This document shows, piece after piece, positions 17,351 through 25,496 of a stretch of DNA of 64,000 nt. The stretch's first letter is position 1, and each line of letters begins with the position of its first letter. The stretch is from an uncultured Clostridia bacterium (GTDB taxonomy: Bacteria > Bacillota > Clostridia > Oscillospirales > Acutalibacteraceae): positions 1 to 64,000 of the forward strand of contig CAMUZI010000003.1 in NCBI GenBank assembly GCA_947165155.1. The letters are read 5' to 3'. A model generated the notes under the pieces. That model was not told where the DNA came from. It saw only the letters and a list, made by a program, of their open reading frames with translations, and did not search any database. Both the position numbers and the translations under genes were made by a program.

Positions 17351-17400
17351 AGCACTCGAGAGCCCTTAAAAGCACTCGAGAGCCCTTAAAAGCACTCGAG
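17351..17400. repeat. 20-bp tandem repeats at the transcription start of the 16125-17297 gene
   Basis: Two and a half copies of AGCACTCGAGAGCCCTTAAA, each with the palindrome CTCGAG. On the minus strand they start within a few bases of the predicted transcription start and fill the first 50 nt of the leader. Confidence 0.9.
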
Positions 17401-17404
17401 AATC

Positions 17405-17433
17405 ATTCTACATAATTCCAAAAAAAAAGTCAA
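17405..17433 (-). promoter_or_regulatory. Promoter of the 16125-17297 gene
   Basis: On the minus strand TTGACT (17428-17433), 17-bp spacer with a T tract, TAGAAT (17405-17410). Confidence 0.75.
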
Positions 17434-17448
17434 GAGTTTTTGCTACGA

Positions 17449-17592
17449 GGCATTACTAAAAACAGATAGATAAAGCAAAATAATTCGAATACACCAGTTA
17501 AAAAAACAATTAGGAGTAAAGTAATCAGAAAACTTTATTTTTTCGTTTTTTGAATGATAGTTTCATGATTTCCAACCACTTTCTGCAGTGCC
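17449..17592 (+). mobile_element. MITE-like element, copy D
   Basis: Starts GGCATTACTAAAAACAG and ends CTTTCTGCAGTGCC. Internal hairpin AGTAA..ACTTTATT. It abuts the transposase remnant at 17640. Confidence 0.85.
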
Positions 17593-17639
17593 TTATTAAA
17601 GCATTGAAAAGATAGGATATAAATTGCAAAGAGAAGATT

Positions 17640-17765
17640 ATGGAAAACAAAACTAAATGTCCAAAATGCGGACGAAAAGAAAAAGTGAAAAATGGATTTA
17701 TGAGAGGAAAGCGAAGGTATAAATATAAAAATTGCGTATGTAACTATAACTGGCGGAAGAAATGA
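17640..17765 (+). pseudogene. IS1-like transposase N-terminal (InsA zinc ribbon) fragment
   Basis: A 41-codon frame starting at ATG 17640 encodes CPKCGRKEKVKNGFMRGKRR followed by YKYKNCVC, the zinc-ribbon start of IS1/IS1595-type transposases (CPxC..KNG...GxxRYxCxxC). The third zinc ligand region is altered and the frame ends after 41 residues. In another frame the following DNA reads DYPEDMKQMD, resembling the next piece of such transposases, so this is a broken gene. No catalytic DDE domain remains. It sits 48 bp from MITE copy D, and IS1 elements make 8-9 bp target duplications like this MITE family. Confidence 0.6.
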
Positions 17766-18002
17766 TTATCCAGAAGATATGAAACAAATGGATATAAATA
17801 AAATAAGATCCGCTAAGTCTATTGTAAATCACAAAATACCTCCAAAAATTTTTACCAAGCAAAGTGAACTTATTATAACAATGGGGGAAAAAAGCAACAT
17901 GAAATGTAGGTATTTTAATTTAAAAATTTTTGGACATAATAAACCATCACTATTTGTGATCTGGTAATTTTATTTATATAAAAAATTATCTAGGGAGGCT
18001 GC
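17766..18002. other. Decayed transposase region before gerC
   Basis: An open 62-codon frame (17779-17967) has no ribosome site and looks like a continuation of the IS1-like remnant. The last 15 nt contain AGGGAGGC, the ribosome site of gerC. Confidence 0.4.
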
Positions 18003-19106
18003 TTGAAGAATTTGAAGATAAACTCAAAAAATACCAATCTTTTTCTTGTCCTCGTACTTCCAATTATGTTTTTGTCGTTTGGTCTAAAAAAGCAGAGTGA
18101 AATACATGAAAAGCTTATGGTACAAGGAGTAGGTATAGATTTTTTAAATGACAAATACAAAGTCACCATTCAGGCTTATGATTTTAAAAATCCAGAGAAT
18201 AAAGATGAACCTAAAATAAAGATAATTGAATCTCAAAATGAAACTATTAGTGCAGCTTTACAAAATATAAAAAAAATCACTGGATTATCTCCTATTTATT
18301 CTCAAAATAAAACAATAATAATAAGCGAAAATGTTGCGCGAAAAGGAATGAAAAACATAATAGATTTTTTTGTTCGATTTTATGAAAATAGACCATCCGT
18401 CAAACTAAGAACTTCAAGGGGAACAGCTGAAGATATATTTAAAACTAAAGTTGACAATAGACCTGTAAAAGCTTCTGAAATAAGAGATCTTGTCGATGAA
18501 AAGTCCGATATAAACATTCTGGAGTTTGAAAAGGCTCTTGAATCGAATATGTCATCCCCTATATCCTTTTTGATTGAGAAGAATGATAATGGACAGATTA
18601 ATTGTGAAAAAATAGTATTATTTAGAGGTGATAAATTAGTAAAGATTTTTTCCAAGGCTGAAACGTTAGGAGTTAAGATTTTGAAAAATTATCCAAAAAT
18701 AGGAGCATGTAGTGTTAAAATAGATGACAATGATTTCATCTCTTTTGAAATTGAAAATGTAAAATCTAAAATCAAACCTTATGTCAGTGAAGATGAAAGT
18801 ATTGAATTCCGCATTGACATAAAAGTATCGTGCGATTTGATAGAATCAACTAAAGTTTTCAATAATACAAAAGATATGATAAACGAATCAAAGAAGGTTC
18901 TGGATGAATATTTAAAAAAAATCTGTGAGAATACTATACATTCATCTATTTTAGAAAAATGTGATATCTTCAAGTTTGGGAAAATACTGAGGAATAACAA
19001 TCCCAAATTATTTAAAAAAGTGAAATTTGATGATTATTTATCGGGAGCATCTTACTGCGTCAAAGTTGATTCGAAGATATCTATGGTGGGAATAGAAAGC
19101 AAATAA
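18003..19106 (+). CDS. Ger(x)C family spore germination protein
   Basis: A 367-aa C-subunit-like protein of a spore germinant receptor. Family marks: the N-terminal VQGVGIDFLNDKYKVTIQAYDF (strand and QxxD pattern), SAALQNIKKITGLSPIYSQN, IIISENVARKGMKNIIDFFVR and the middle PVKASEIRDLV. The C-terminal domain carries the characteristic WxxLF-like FGKILRNNNPKLFKK. Normal Ger(x)C proteins are lipoproteins with a cysteine after a leader; here the leader LVLPIMFLSFGLKKQSE has no cysteine, so it must be held by an uncleaved helix or released. TTG start with GGGAGG upstream. GerA- and GerB-type partners are not in the window. Confidence 0.8.
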   Translation: MKNLKINSKNTNLFLVLVLPIMFLSFGLKKQSEIHEKLMVQGVGIDFLNDKYKVTIQAYDFKNPENKDEPKIKIIESQNETISAALQNIKKITGLSPIYSQNKTIIISENVARKGMKNIIDFFVRFYENRPSVKLRTSRGTAEDIFKTKVDNRPVKASEIRDLVDEKSDINILEFEKALESNMSSPISFLIEKNDNGQINCEKIVLFRGDKLVKIFSKAETLGVKILKNYPKIGACSVKIDDNDFISFEIENVKSKIKPYVSEDESIEFRIDIKVSCDLIESTKVFNNTKDMINESKKVLDEYLKKICENTIHSSILEKCDIFKFGKILRNNNPKLFKKVKFDDYLSGASYCVKVDSKISMVGIESK

Positions 19107-19152
19107 TAATATAAATTTAATTAAAAAATAAGGTTAGAAATTGAAAAAGTGC

Positions 19153-19181
19153 TTGACAAACAAAAAATGATGTAGTAAAGT
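19153..19181 (+). promoter_or_regulatory. Promoter of the 5S rRNA
   Basis: TTGACA (19153-19158), 17-bp spacer, TAAAGT (19176-19181), 9 nt before the 5S start. Confidence 0.75.
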
Positions 19182-19189
19182 ACAAAACA

Positions 19190-19302
19190 TGGCGTTGATG
19201 ATGCTAGTGACACACCCGATCCCATTCCGAACTCGGAAGTTAAGACTAGTGATGCCGAAGATACTTAGATGGTGACGTCTTGGGAAAATAGGGAGGCGCC
19301 AA
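19190..19302 (+). rRNA. rrf: 5S ribosomal RNA, isolated
   Basis: Contains the invariant core ACACCCGATCCCATTCCGAA followed by CTCGGAAGTTAAG, and the 5' GGCG end pairs with the 3' CGCC. About 113 nt. It has its own promoter and a T-rich terminator (TTTTTTTTATCTTTTTTT, starting 19303). No 16S or 23S gene lies beside it, so the rRNA genes are unlinked or this is an extra copy. Confidence 0.95.
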
Positions 19303-19458
19303 TTTTTTTTATCTTTTTTTGTGTTTGAAAAATTAAGCGTGTCTTTTGGGAGTATGTCGATGTCTTTTGAGTTGAATATTTCACTTAGCCTATCTTCGGG
19401 GGTGTGGCTTTTTTTGGCGTTGCAAAAATGAGATATAGATAGATGATAGAGAGAAGAT
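19303..19458. other. Non-coding stretch after the 5S gene
   Basis: After the T-tract there are short open stretches with no ribosome site or recognisable domain; then the decayed transposase copy begins. Confidence 0.4.
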
Positions 19459-19540
19459 ATGGAATAACGAAATGAAATGTTCGAAATGTGGATAAAGAGA
19501 AAAAGTAAAAAGTGGATTTCACAGAGGCAAATAATGTAGA
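19459..19540 (+). pseudogene. Second decayed IS1-like zinc-ribbon remnant
   Basis: Aligns with the 17640 fragment: KCSKCG, REKVKSGF, HRGK, but broken by TAA/TAG stops. It abuts MITE copy E exactly as the other remnant abuts copy D, a repeated association. Confidence 0.55.
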
Positions 19541-19542
19541 TC

Positions 19543-19685
19543 GGCATTGCTAGAAATAGATAGATGAAGCAAAATAGTTCGAATACACCAGTAGAAAAAA
19601 CAATAGGAATAAAGTAATCGGCAGACTTTATTCCTTCATTTTTCGGTCGATAGTTTCAAAACTTCTATCCACTTTTAGAAATTCC
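19543..19685 (+). mobile_element. MITE-like element, copy E
   Basis: 143 bp from GGCATTGCTAGAAATAG to CTTTTAGAAATTCC. Internal hairpin GGAATAAAGT / ACTTTATTCC. Confidence 0.85.
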
Positions 19686-19700
19686 TTTTTGGCAATATCG

Positions 19701-19729
19701 TTGACAAATCATAATTTGAAATTTAGAAT
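19701..19729 (+). promoter_or_regulatory. Promoter of tRNA-Thr/tRNA-Pro
   Basis: TTGACA (19701-19706), 17-bp spacer, TAGAAT (19724-19729), 15 nt before the first tRNA. Confidence 0.8.
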
Positions 19730-19744
19730 GTACCCAGTGTGCGT

Positions 19745-19820
19745 GCTGGTGTAGCTCAGTTGGCAGAGCAATTGATTTGTAATCAATAGGTCGTGGGTTC
19801 AAGTCCCTCCACCAGCTCCA
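19745..19820 (+). tRNA. tRNA-Thr (anticodon TGT)
   Basis: Acceptor GCTGGTG/CACCAGC, anticodon stem ATTGA/TCAAT around TTTGTAA (TGT), T loop TTCAAGT, encoded CCA. Confidence 0.95.
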
Positions 19821-19822
19821 GA

Positions 19823-19899
19823 CCGGGTGTGGCGCAGTTTGGTAGCGCGCTTGAATGGGGTTCAAGAGGCCGTGGGTTCAAGTCCCGCCACTCGGACCA
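19823..19899 (+). tRNA. tRNA-Pro (anticodon GGG)
   Basis: Acceptor CCGGGTG/CACTCGG, anticodon stem CTTGA/TCAAG around ATGGGGT (GGG), T loop TTCAAGT, encoded CCA. It begins 2 nt after tRNA-Thr, so both are cut from one transcript. Confidence 0.95.
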
Positions 19900-20098
19900 T
19901 TTGTGGGCTGACGGTAGAAGCAAATAGACATACCGGAGTATTTTTTGCCTTAGTTTGAAAGTTTCCTGTGCAAATGGTCGGTAAGCTTTGTTCTTATATG
20001 CTTGTTATCATTCTATAGTTTTTTCTCATCTTTAAACTAATACGGCAGAATGTGTGGCTTTTTTAGAAGAGGTGTATTTTTTGTAATAATTTTTTAAG

Positions 20099-20353
20099 TT
20101 CTTTGGAAGGGCTTATGAAGTAGTTTTAAAGGATCGTGAAGGATACGCAAAAGGAGATGACAAAAGAAAAATAATTGATCTCTTGGTTATTATTTTCCTG
20201 GGTACTTTGGGAGTTCACAAATTTGTTGATAGAAAATATGGGATAGGAATCTTGTATCTTCTTACAGGCGAGTTATTCTTAATTGGATAGTTGGTGGATG
20301 TTGTGGAAGCTGTTCGTGCCGTAATTGAGATAGATAATAAAGTAAAGCATTGA
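20099..20353 (+). pseudogene. TM2-domain membrane protein, broken by a stop
   Basis: The frame reads AYEVVLKDREGYAKGDDKRK, then the TM2 signature IIFLGTLGVHKFV and YGIGILYLLTGELFLIG, then TAG at 20288-20290 where the family has Trp (GIGW), followed in frame by LVDVVEAVRAVIE to TGA at 20353. A single TGG-to-TAG change explains the interruption. No clear start codon or ribosome site remains. TM2 proteins are small two-helix membrane proteins of unknown function. Confidence 0.7.
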
Positions 20354-20608
20354 AATCTTGATTGTACATGGAGTGGTAGAGATAAAAAACAAATTTCGAT
20401 AGTGTTGCTCCGTGCGTTGTGTTTCTGAATGTATTTGATGGTATCCATTCTTTATTTGGCAGCGCCAAATGTTGCAATAGGTTTGGAGTGTATTTATTTT
20501 TATTTTTCCTTTGGATGGCGAATATTGATTTTACTCTTTGCTTATTGTAGAATGGTCGTTGGAACATGTTTTGATTGTTTCATTGCTTTTTGATTGGAGG
20601 ATTTGTTT
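20354..20608. other. Gene-free stretch before rpsR
   Basis: About 250 bp with only short open frames. The normal rpsR neighbours rpsF and ssb are absent. GGAGG at 20596-20600 is the ribosome site of rpsR. Confidence 0.5.
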
Positions 20609-20902
20609 ATGGAAGGGAACATGGTTGATAATAGTTCTGCTGTATCTGGTGGCGAGGAGCAGCAAAATCAGGAGCAGCGCCGTCTCAGGAGACCGTTTTT
20701 TCGTGGTCCAAGAAGACCGAAGCAGTGTATCTTTTGTGTAGATTCTTCGAAAGTTATAGATAGAGATCCACTTAAGTTGCGTAGGTTTGTTTCCGATCGT
20801 AATAGAATGTTATCTCGTCGGATAACGGGTTTGTGCACTCAACATCAAAAGAAGGTTTCAAAAACAATTAAGTTATGTAGAAATCTTGCACTTATGCGAT
20901 AG
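20609..20902 (+). CDS. rpsR: 30S ribosomal protein S18
   Basis: A 97-aa small-subunit protein that binds with S6 in the platform. The core is CIFC followed by DRDPLKLRRFVSDRNRMLSR (RNA-binding RKLL-type block), RITGLCTQHQKKVSKTIKLC and RNLALMR. CIFC is a zinc-binding type start typical of one S18 paralogue class. A Gln/Gly/Glu-rich N-terminal extension of about 25 residues is longer than usual. ATG 20609 has TTGGAGG upstream. It is not with rpsF/ssb, which is unusual. Confidence 0.95.
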   Translation: MEGNMVDNSSAVSGGEEQQNQEQRRLRRPFFRGPRRPKQCIFCVDSSKVIDRDPLKLRRFVSDRNRMLSRRITGLCTQHQKKVSKTIKLCRNLALMR

Positions 20903-21042
20903 AGCTTGGTCGGAGATATCTTGGCTTGTTTTTCAAAGTGGTTTCGTGTTTTTTGATTGGTGATGCAGAAATTTTGGAATTTTGGTGTTCTGCTTGCGGT
21001 TTTTGTCGCGTCTAAAAATGCGTTTGTTTTTTGGGTTTGGTG

Positions 21043-22818
21043 ATGAAAAAAAAAGATTTAAGAACGAAGATATTTGAAGTGGTTTCCAAGAATGGTGGTC
21101 ATTTATCTTCTAATTTGGGTGTTGTCGAAGCTACTCTAGCGCTTTTGGATGTCTTCGATCCTAGGGTTGATGATATAATCTGGGATGTGGGGCACCAGGC
21201 TTATGCGTATAAGATTTTGACGGGTAGATTGGATAAGATACGTACAATCCGAAGAAAAGGTGGCCTTTCTGGCTTTACTAGCCCTGAAGAGAGCAGTTGT
21301 GATAGATTTAAGTCTGGTCACGCCAGCGTTTCGATTTCTGCATCGTTGGGGTTGGCAAAAAGTAGACTTATATTAGGGAAGAAAGGGAAAGTCGTAGTTT
21401 TCATAGGTGATGGTGCTATGACTGGAGGACTTGCGTATGAAGGGCTTAATAATTGCGTCGACGTTTCGAATTTAGTTATCATATTGAATGATAATTCGAT
21501 GTCGATCTCTAAAAATGTCGGTGGAATTTCCGATTATCTTTCTAAGATAAGGGTTCATGGTGCCTACATCAATACGAAGAACATAACCAAGAGTATTTTA
21601 GATAAGACTCCTTTTTTCGGGAGTAATTTAAAGGCATTTTTGTCGAATTTTAATTTGAATATGAGAAAGCTTCTTATAAGTGGAAGTACTTTATTCGAAA
21701 ATTTAGGGTTGGTTTACTATGGGCCAATCGATGGGCATGACATTCTAGAGATGTCGAAAGTTTTTAGGGTGGCTAAATCTATCGATAAACCTGTTTTGAT
21801 TCACATAATAACTCAAAAAGGTAAGGGATATGAATTAGCGGAGAAAGATCCCTCTAAATTTCACGGAGTCTCTGGTGATTATCTAAAAAAGGCTTCTAAT
21901 TGCTCGGCTGTCTCTTCATTTTCGTCTGTTTTTGGAAATTGTTTATGTGAGCTTTCTAGAAAAAATAAGAGAGTTTATGCCATAACTGCTGCTATGTCTG
22001 ATGGAACAGGATTGGCACAATTTTCTCGTGAGTTTCCAGATAGATTTTCAGATGTCGGTATAGCGGAGTCGCATGCCGTGACGTTTGCAGGTGGATTGTC
22101 GGCGGGAGGCATGATCCCAGTGTTTGCGGTTTATTCTACTTTTTTGCAGAGAACTTTTGATCAGCTTGTGCATGATGTTTCTATGCAGAACCTTAAGATG
22201 GTTCTTTGTATTGATAGAGCAGGGTTGGTGGGAGAAGATGGTGAGTCGCATCAGGGCATATTTGATGTTTCAATTTTGAATTCTGTTCCCAATGTAGTAT
22301 GTTATTCACCCTCATATTTTGATGAGGTGAAATTTTATTTAAATTTGGCGATTGAGTGTGAAGAAAGTAGAATTATAGCGATAAGATATCCAAAAGGAAC
22401 AGAGTTGTTTAAACCTCCATTCATCAGTGATGGATGTAGAGATTTCGACATATATGGTACTAATCGAAGTACTATGGTTGTCACGTATGGTAGGTTGTTT
22501 TCGTTTGCATCTAGGATTTTTTGTGATTTCCCTGAAAGATTCAGCCTCATGAAGTTGAATAAGATTATTCCGTTAGATGATTCATATATAAATGCTTCTT
22601 GCTCGTATAATAGAATCATTTTTTTCGAAGAATCCTATGAAAAAGGGTCAGTTTCTGAACGCTTTGCGTATATGTTATTAAAAAATCAGTTTAAGGGAAA
22701 ATTCGAGAATATATGTATTAATGGGTTTATAAAACATGCGACCGTAGAAGAACAACTTCATGATTGTGGTTTGGATCTCGAAGCTATGCTTAAAATCATA
22801 AATTCGGATTACATTTAA
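21043..22818 (+). CDS. dxs: 1-deoxy-D-xylulose-5-phosphate synthase
   Basis: Condenses pyruvate and glyceraldehyde 3-phosphate with thiamine diphosphate, first step of the MEP isoprenoid pathway. It has GGHLSSNLGVVE, IIWDVGHQAY, SGHASVSISASLG, the ThDP motif GDGAMTGG...NDN, YYGPIDGHD, and the C-terminal transketolase parts DVGIAESHAVTFAGGL and CIDRAGLVGEDGESHQG. About 25-30 residues of the usual N-terminus (the PEDLK helix) are missing: the protein starts right at KKKDLRTKIFEVV. ATG 21043 is preceded only by a weak GGTTTGGTG; GTG 21040 is the alternative. Confidence 0.95.
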   Translation: MKKKDLRTKIFEVVSKNGGHLSSNLGVVEATLALLDVFDPRVDDIIWDVGHQAYAYKILTGRLDKIRTIRRKGGLSGFTSPEESSCDRFKSGHASVSISASLGLAKSRLILGKKGKVVVFIGDGAMTGGLAYEGLNNCVDVSNLVIILNDNSMSISKNVGGISDYLSKIRVHGAYINTKNITKSILDKTPFFGSNLKAFLSNFNLNMRKLLISGSTLFENLGLVYYGPIDGHDILEMSKVFRVAKSIDKPVLIHIITQKGKGYELAEKDPSKFHGVSGDYLKKASNCSAVSSFSSVFGNCLCELSRKNKRVYAITAAMSDGTGLAQFSREFPDRFSDVGIAESHAVTFAGGLSAGGMIPVFAVYSTFLQRTFDQLVHDVSMQNLKMVLCIDRAGLVGEDGESHQGIFDVSILNSVPNVVCYSPSYFDEVKFYLNLAIECEESRIIAIRYPKGTELFKPPFISDGCRDFDIYGTNRSTMVVTYGRLFSFASRIFCDFPERFSLMKLNKIIPLDDSYINASCSYNRIIFFEESYEKGSVSERFAYMLLKNQFKGKFENICINGFIKHATVEEQLHDCGLDLEAMLKIINSDYI

Positions 22819-23012
22819 TAGTTTACTTTTTAGTTATTACTAAGATCACAATCTATTGTTTGGGAGTTTGTTTTGCAGTCCTCACTAAGAACATGTATAA
22901 GAGTTGAGTATGTCGATGAAAAGATAACAAAGTAAAAGTATCGATTATACGGTTTTGGAAGCTTTGTCTATTGGTTTGTGGCTTCATATTTTGTTGAATC
23001 TGTTTATATTTG

Positions 23013-23308
23013 GCAGCATTGCTAAAATCGAGTAAATTATACTGAAAATAACTTAAAAGTATAGATCAAAAAACTATTTAAAACAAAATAACTAACAATT
23101 TTGGCATTGTTGAAAATAGATAGAACAAAATAATTCAAGTACATCAGTTAAAAAAACAATAGAAATAAAATAATCAGCAGACTTTATTCCTTCGTTTTTC
23201 GGGTGATAGTTTCACGATTTCTATCCGCTTTTAGCAGTGCCACAATTTTAGCTCTTAACTTTTTACGGTAATAAATCGTAATTTCTACTCACTTTTAGCA
23301 ATGCCTAT
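23013..23308 (+). mobile_element. Older inverted-repeat element interrupted by MITE copy F
   Basis: The left end CATTGCTAAAATCGAG near 23017 and the right end CTCACTTTTAGCAATGCC at 23291-23308 form inverted ends like those of the MITE family, but the interior is different (TTATACTGAAAATAAC). MITE F lies inside it. A matching right-end interior (GTAATTTTTACTCACTTTTAG) occurs near 57436, so this may be a second, related family. Confidence 0.5.
23103..23241 (+). mobile_element. MITE-like element, copy F, with 8-bp target duplication
   Basis: GGCATTGTTGAAAATAG to CTTTTAGCAGTGCC, flanked by ACAATTTT on both sides (23095-23102 and 23242-23249). It is nested in an older related element. Confidence 0.9.
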
Positions 23309-23407
23309 TTATCAATGTCGTTTCTAACTTTCTTGCAAAAACTATTTGATTTTAGTTTATAATAGATTCGGATGGTATTTTTTATTTTGTTATTGTGAGG
23401 TGTTTTT

Positions 23408-24130
23408 GTGTCTGGACATTCAAAGTGGAGTAATATAAAGAGGAAAAAAGAAAAGGTTGATGCTCAGAGGGGAAAGATTTTTACTAAGATCGGCAGAGAA
23501 ATTTCTGTCGCAGTGAAGCAGGGAGGCGCAGATCCAGCGGCAAATTCTAAGCTTGCTGAGTGTATTGAAAAAGCAAAATCGTTTAATGTGCCAAATGAAA
23601 ACATAGAAAGAATAATAAAAAAGGCTTCCAGTTCTAGTAGCGGAGATAATTGCGAAGAGTTGATTTATGAAGGATATGGGCCTGGTGAATGTGCATTTAT
23701 GGTGAAAGTTTTAACCGATAACAAAAATCGTACTGCTTCGAACTTGAGAATGTATTTTAGCAAGTTCGGTGGAAATCTTGGGTCTTCCGGATGTGTATCA
23801 TATATGTTTGACGAACTGGGAGTAATAATGATAAACAAAGAAAACGTACCTGAGGATCTTTTGATGGAAGACGCAATAAATTTTGGCGCAAGTGATGTTC
23901 AGAGCGATGAAGAAAATTTTGTGATTATTTCAGATAGGTCATCTTTTGTTAGCCTAAAAAGAAGCTTAGAAGAAAGAAATTATAAAATAGAATCTTGCGA
24001 AATTTCTATGGTTCCGCAGTATTATAAAGATGATTTAAATAATGAGACCATAGAAAAAGTTTCAAGGTTTATTGATATTCTTGAAGATGACGACGATGTG
24101 CAAGAAGTTTGGCATAATTGTATGATATGA
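23408..24130 (+). CDS. yebC: YebC/PmpR family regulator
   Basis: A 240-aa protein of the YebC/TACO1 family, now linked to relief of ribosome stalling at proline runs and earlier described as transcriptional regulators. Typical start SGHSKWSNIKRKKEKVDAQR, GKIFTKIGREI, NPxLxxxIEKAK-like AECIEKAKSFNVPNENIERI, and YEGYGPGECA. Length is normal. GTG start at 23408 with GTGAGG upstream. Monocistronic between MITE-rich spacers. Confidence 0.95.
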   Translation: MSGHSKWSNIKRKKEKVDAQRGKIFTKIGREISVAVKQGGADPAANSKLAECIEKAKSFNVPNENIERIIKKASSSSSGDNCEELIYEGYGPGECAFMVKVLTDNKNRTASNLRMYFSKFGGNLGSSGCVSYMFDELGVIMINKENVPEDLLMEDAINFGASDVQSDEENFVIISDRSSFVSLKRSLEERNYKIESCEISMVPQYYKDDLNNETIEKVSRFIDILEDDDDVQEVWHNCMI

Positions 24131-24321
24131 GTTATTATGTATATTGATATTTTTTGTTTATAGAATTTGTTTGTGGTGAGAAGTTAATGTGTATGCTTTT
24201 TGCTTGTTGTGGATTCATTTGAAGTTGTGTTTTATAAATTTGGTGGCGATACCAAGAAAATCAATACGATTATACTGCGTGGTTCTATTTTGTAGAATTT
24301 TTTCTGTTGCTATTTAGTTTG

Positions 24322-24464
24322 GGCATTGCTAAAAATATATAGACAAAGCAAAATAATTCAAGTACATCAGTTAAAAAAACAATAGAAATAAAGTAATCAG
24401 TAAACTTTATTCTTTCATTTTTCGGGTAATAGTTTCACGATTTCTATTCAATTTTAGCAGTGCC
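24322..24464 (+). mobile_element. MITE-like element, copy G, with 8-bp target duplication
   Basis: 143 bp, GGCATTGCTAAAAATAT to TTTTAGCAGTGCC, flanked by TTAGTTTG at 24314-24321 and 24465-24472. Confidence 0.92.
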
Positions 24465-24524
24465 TTAGTTTGATATAGTGCCTTCTAAATTCGTCGAGGT
24501 GTATGTATTGTGAAGTTTATCTTT

Positions 24525-24666
24525 GGTATTGCTAAAAATAGATGGACGAGAAAAAATGACTCGAATAAACTAGTTAAAAAACAACATGAATAAAGTGGTA
24601 AGCAAACTTTATTCTTTTGTTTTTAGAGCGATATTTTCAAGGCTTCTATCCACTTTTAGCAATGCC
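24525..24666 (+). mobile_element. MITE-like element, copy H
   Basis: GGTATTGCTAAAAATAG to CTTTTAGCAATGCC, 60 bp after copy G. Flanks TTTATCTTT and TTTATTTTT form a 9-bp duplication with one change. Confidence 0.88.
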
Positions 24667-24674
24667 TTTATTTT

Positions 24675-25496
24675 TTATGAACATATGCATACTCTGTTGT
24701 ATCCATTGTCATCTTTCACGAAGTCCATATGTTTAAGATTCTCGTTTTTTACTATTCCTTTCATTTCTTCATCTTGATCGTATCCTATTTCAAAGGCGAA
24801 AAAACCATTAATTTTCAATTTTCTCTTCCACGTTGAAAGTATTTTTCTGTAAAAATAGAGACCATCTTCACCGCCATCGAGGGCTAATTTTGGTTCATAT
24901 TGGATATTTGCGTCTAGGTTTTTTATATCAGAAGTTCTTATATATGGTGGATTTGAAACTATAACGTCGAACATTCTATCTTTAAAATTATTTACTTCAC
25001 TAAAGATATCTCCCAAAATGCAGTTAATGTCAACATTGAGGCTTTTTTTGTTGTATTCCAAATACTCAAAAGCTTTCGGTGACTTTTCGATGCAAAAAAC
25101 ATTAGTTTTTTCAATTCTTCTTTTGAGCCCTATACCTATACTTCCCGTTCCAGAGCATAAATCTACTATATTCCCATTAAAATTTTTATCAACTTTTTTG
25201 ACTATTTCATTTACTAAAATTTCGGTTTCTTTTCGAGGAATAAAAACACCTTCTCCACATTTAAGGTTGAAATCTAAAAAATCTACGCTTTCAACTACAT
25301 ACTGAACTGGAATATTATTTTTCAATTGTTCTAACTTGTTTAGAAAAAGTTCCTCTTGTTGATTTGTCACTTTTACGTCTGAATTTAATGATATTCCAAG
25401 CCTATCAAATCCAAAAATCGATTTGAATAGAAATAAAACGTCATTTTTGTTTTCTATCTCCTTTTTTCCAAGAATATAAAGTTCTAGTATTGTCAT
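24675..25496 (-). CDS. prmC: Release factor glutamine methyltransferase PrmC
   Basis: Methylates the Gln of the GGQ motif in release factors RF1/RF2. The 273-aa protein has the helical N-terminal domain, the SAM-binding motif VDLCSGTGSIGIGL, the release-factor-Gln-binding NPPYI motif (VSNPPYIRTSDI), YEPKLALDGGEDGLYFYR and a C-terminal FFAFEIGYDQ. Its ATG overlaps the kinase stop by 4 nt, so it is the last gene of the two-component operon. The usual prfA neighbour is missing. Confidence 0.93.
   Translation of the reverse strand: MTILELYILGKKEIENKNDVLFLFKSIFGFDRLGISLNSDVKVTNQQEELFLNKLEQLKNNIPVQYVVESVDFLDFNLKCGEGVFIPRKETEILVNEIVKKVDKNFNGNIVDLCSGTGSIGIGLKRRIEKTNVFCIEKSPKAFEYLEYNKKSLNVDINCILGDIFSEVNNFKDRMFDVIVSNPPYIRTSDIKNLDANIQYEPKLALDGGEDGLYFYRKILSTWKRKLKINGFFAFEIGYDQDEEMKGIVKNENLKHMDFVKDDNGYNRVCICS

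Larger units (their letters stand above)
22819..23407. other. Intergenic region holding nested inverted-repeat elements
   Basis: No gene seen. Apart from the two elements listed separately, it holds the yebC leader with TATAAT at about 23359-23364 and GAGGTG before the start codon. Confidence 0.5.
24131..24674. other. Intergenic region with two MITE copies
   Basis: No gene seen; the convergent yebC and prmC ends are separated by MITE copies G and H, which together make up over half of the space. Confidence 0.6.

Noticed and set aside
17351..17400. CRISPR array
   Set aside because: Direct repeats of 20 bp with no spacers and only 2.5 units; no cas genes in the window.
19134..19547. 137-codon minus frame over the 5S rRNA
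   Set aside because: Covers a clear 5S rRNA and a decayed element, so not coding.
19665..19865. 66-codon minus frame WSWWRDLNPRPIDYKS
   Set aside because: A well-known artefact: translation of tRNA genes on the opposite strand.
20288..20290. Reassigned stop codons (TAG or TGA read as Trp)
   Set aside because: Conserved genes use TGG for Trp and end with TGA or TAG (yebC, VanY, PASTA), so the code is standard and the two interruptions are mutations.
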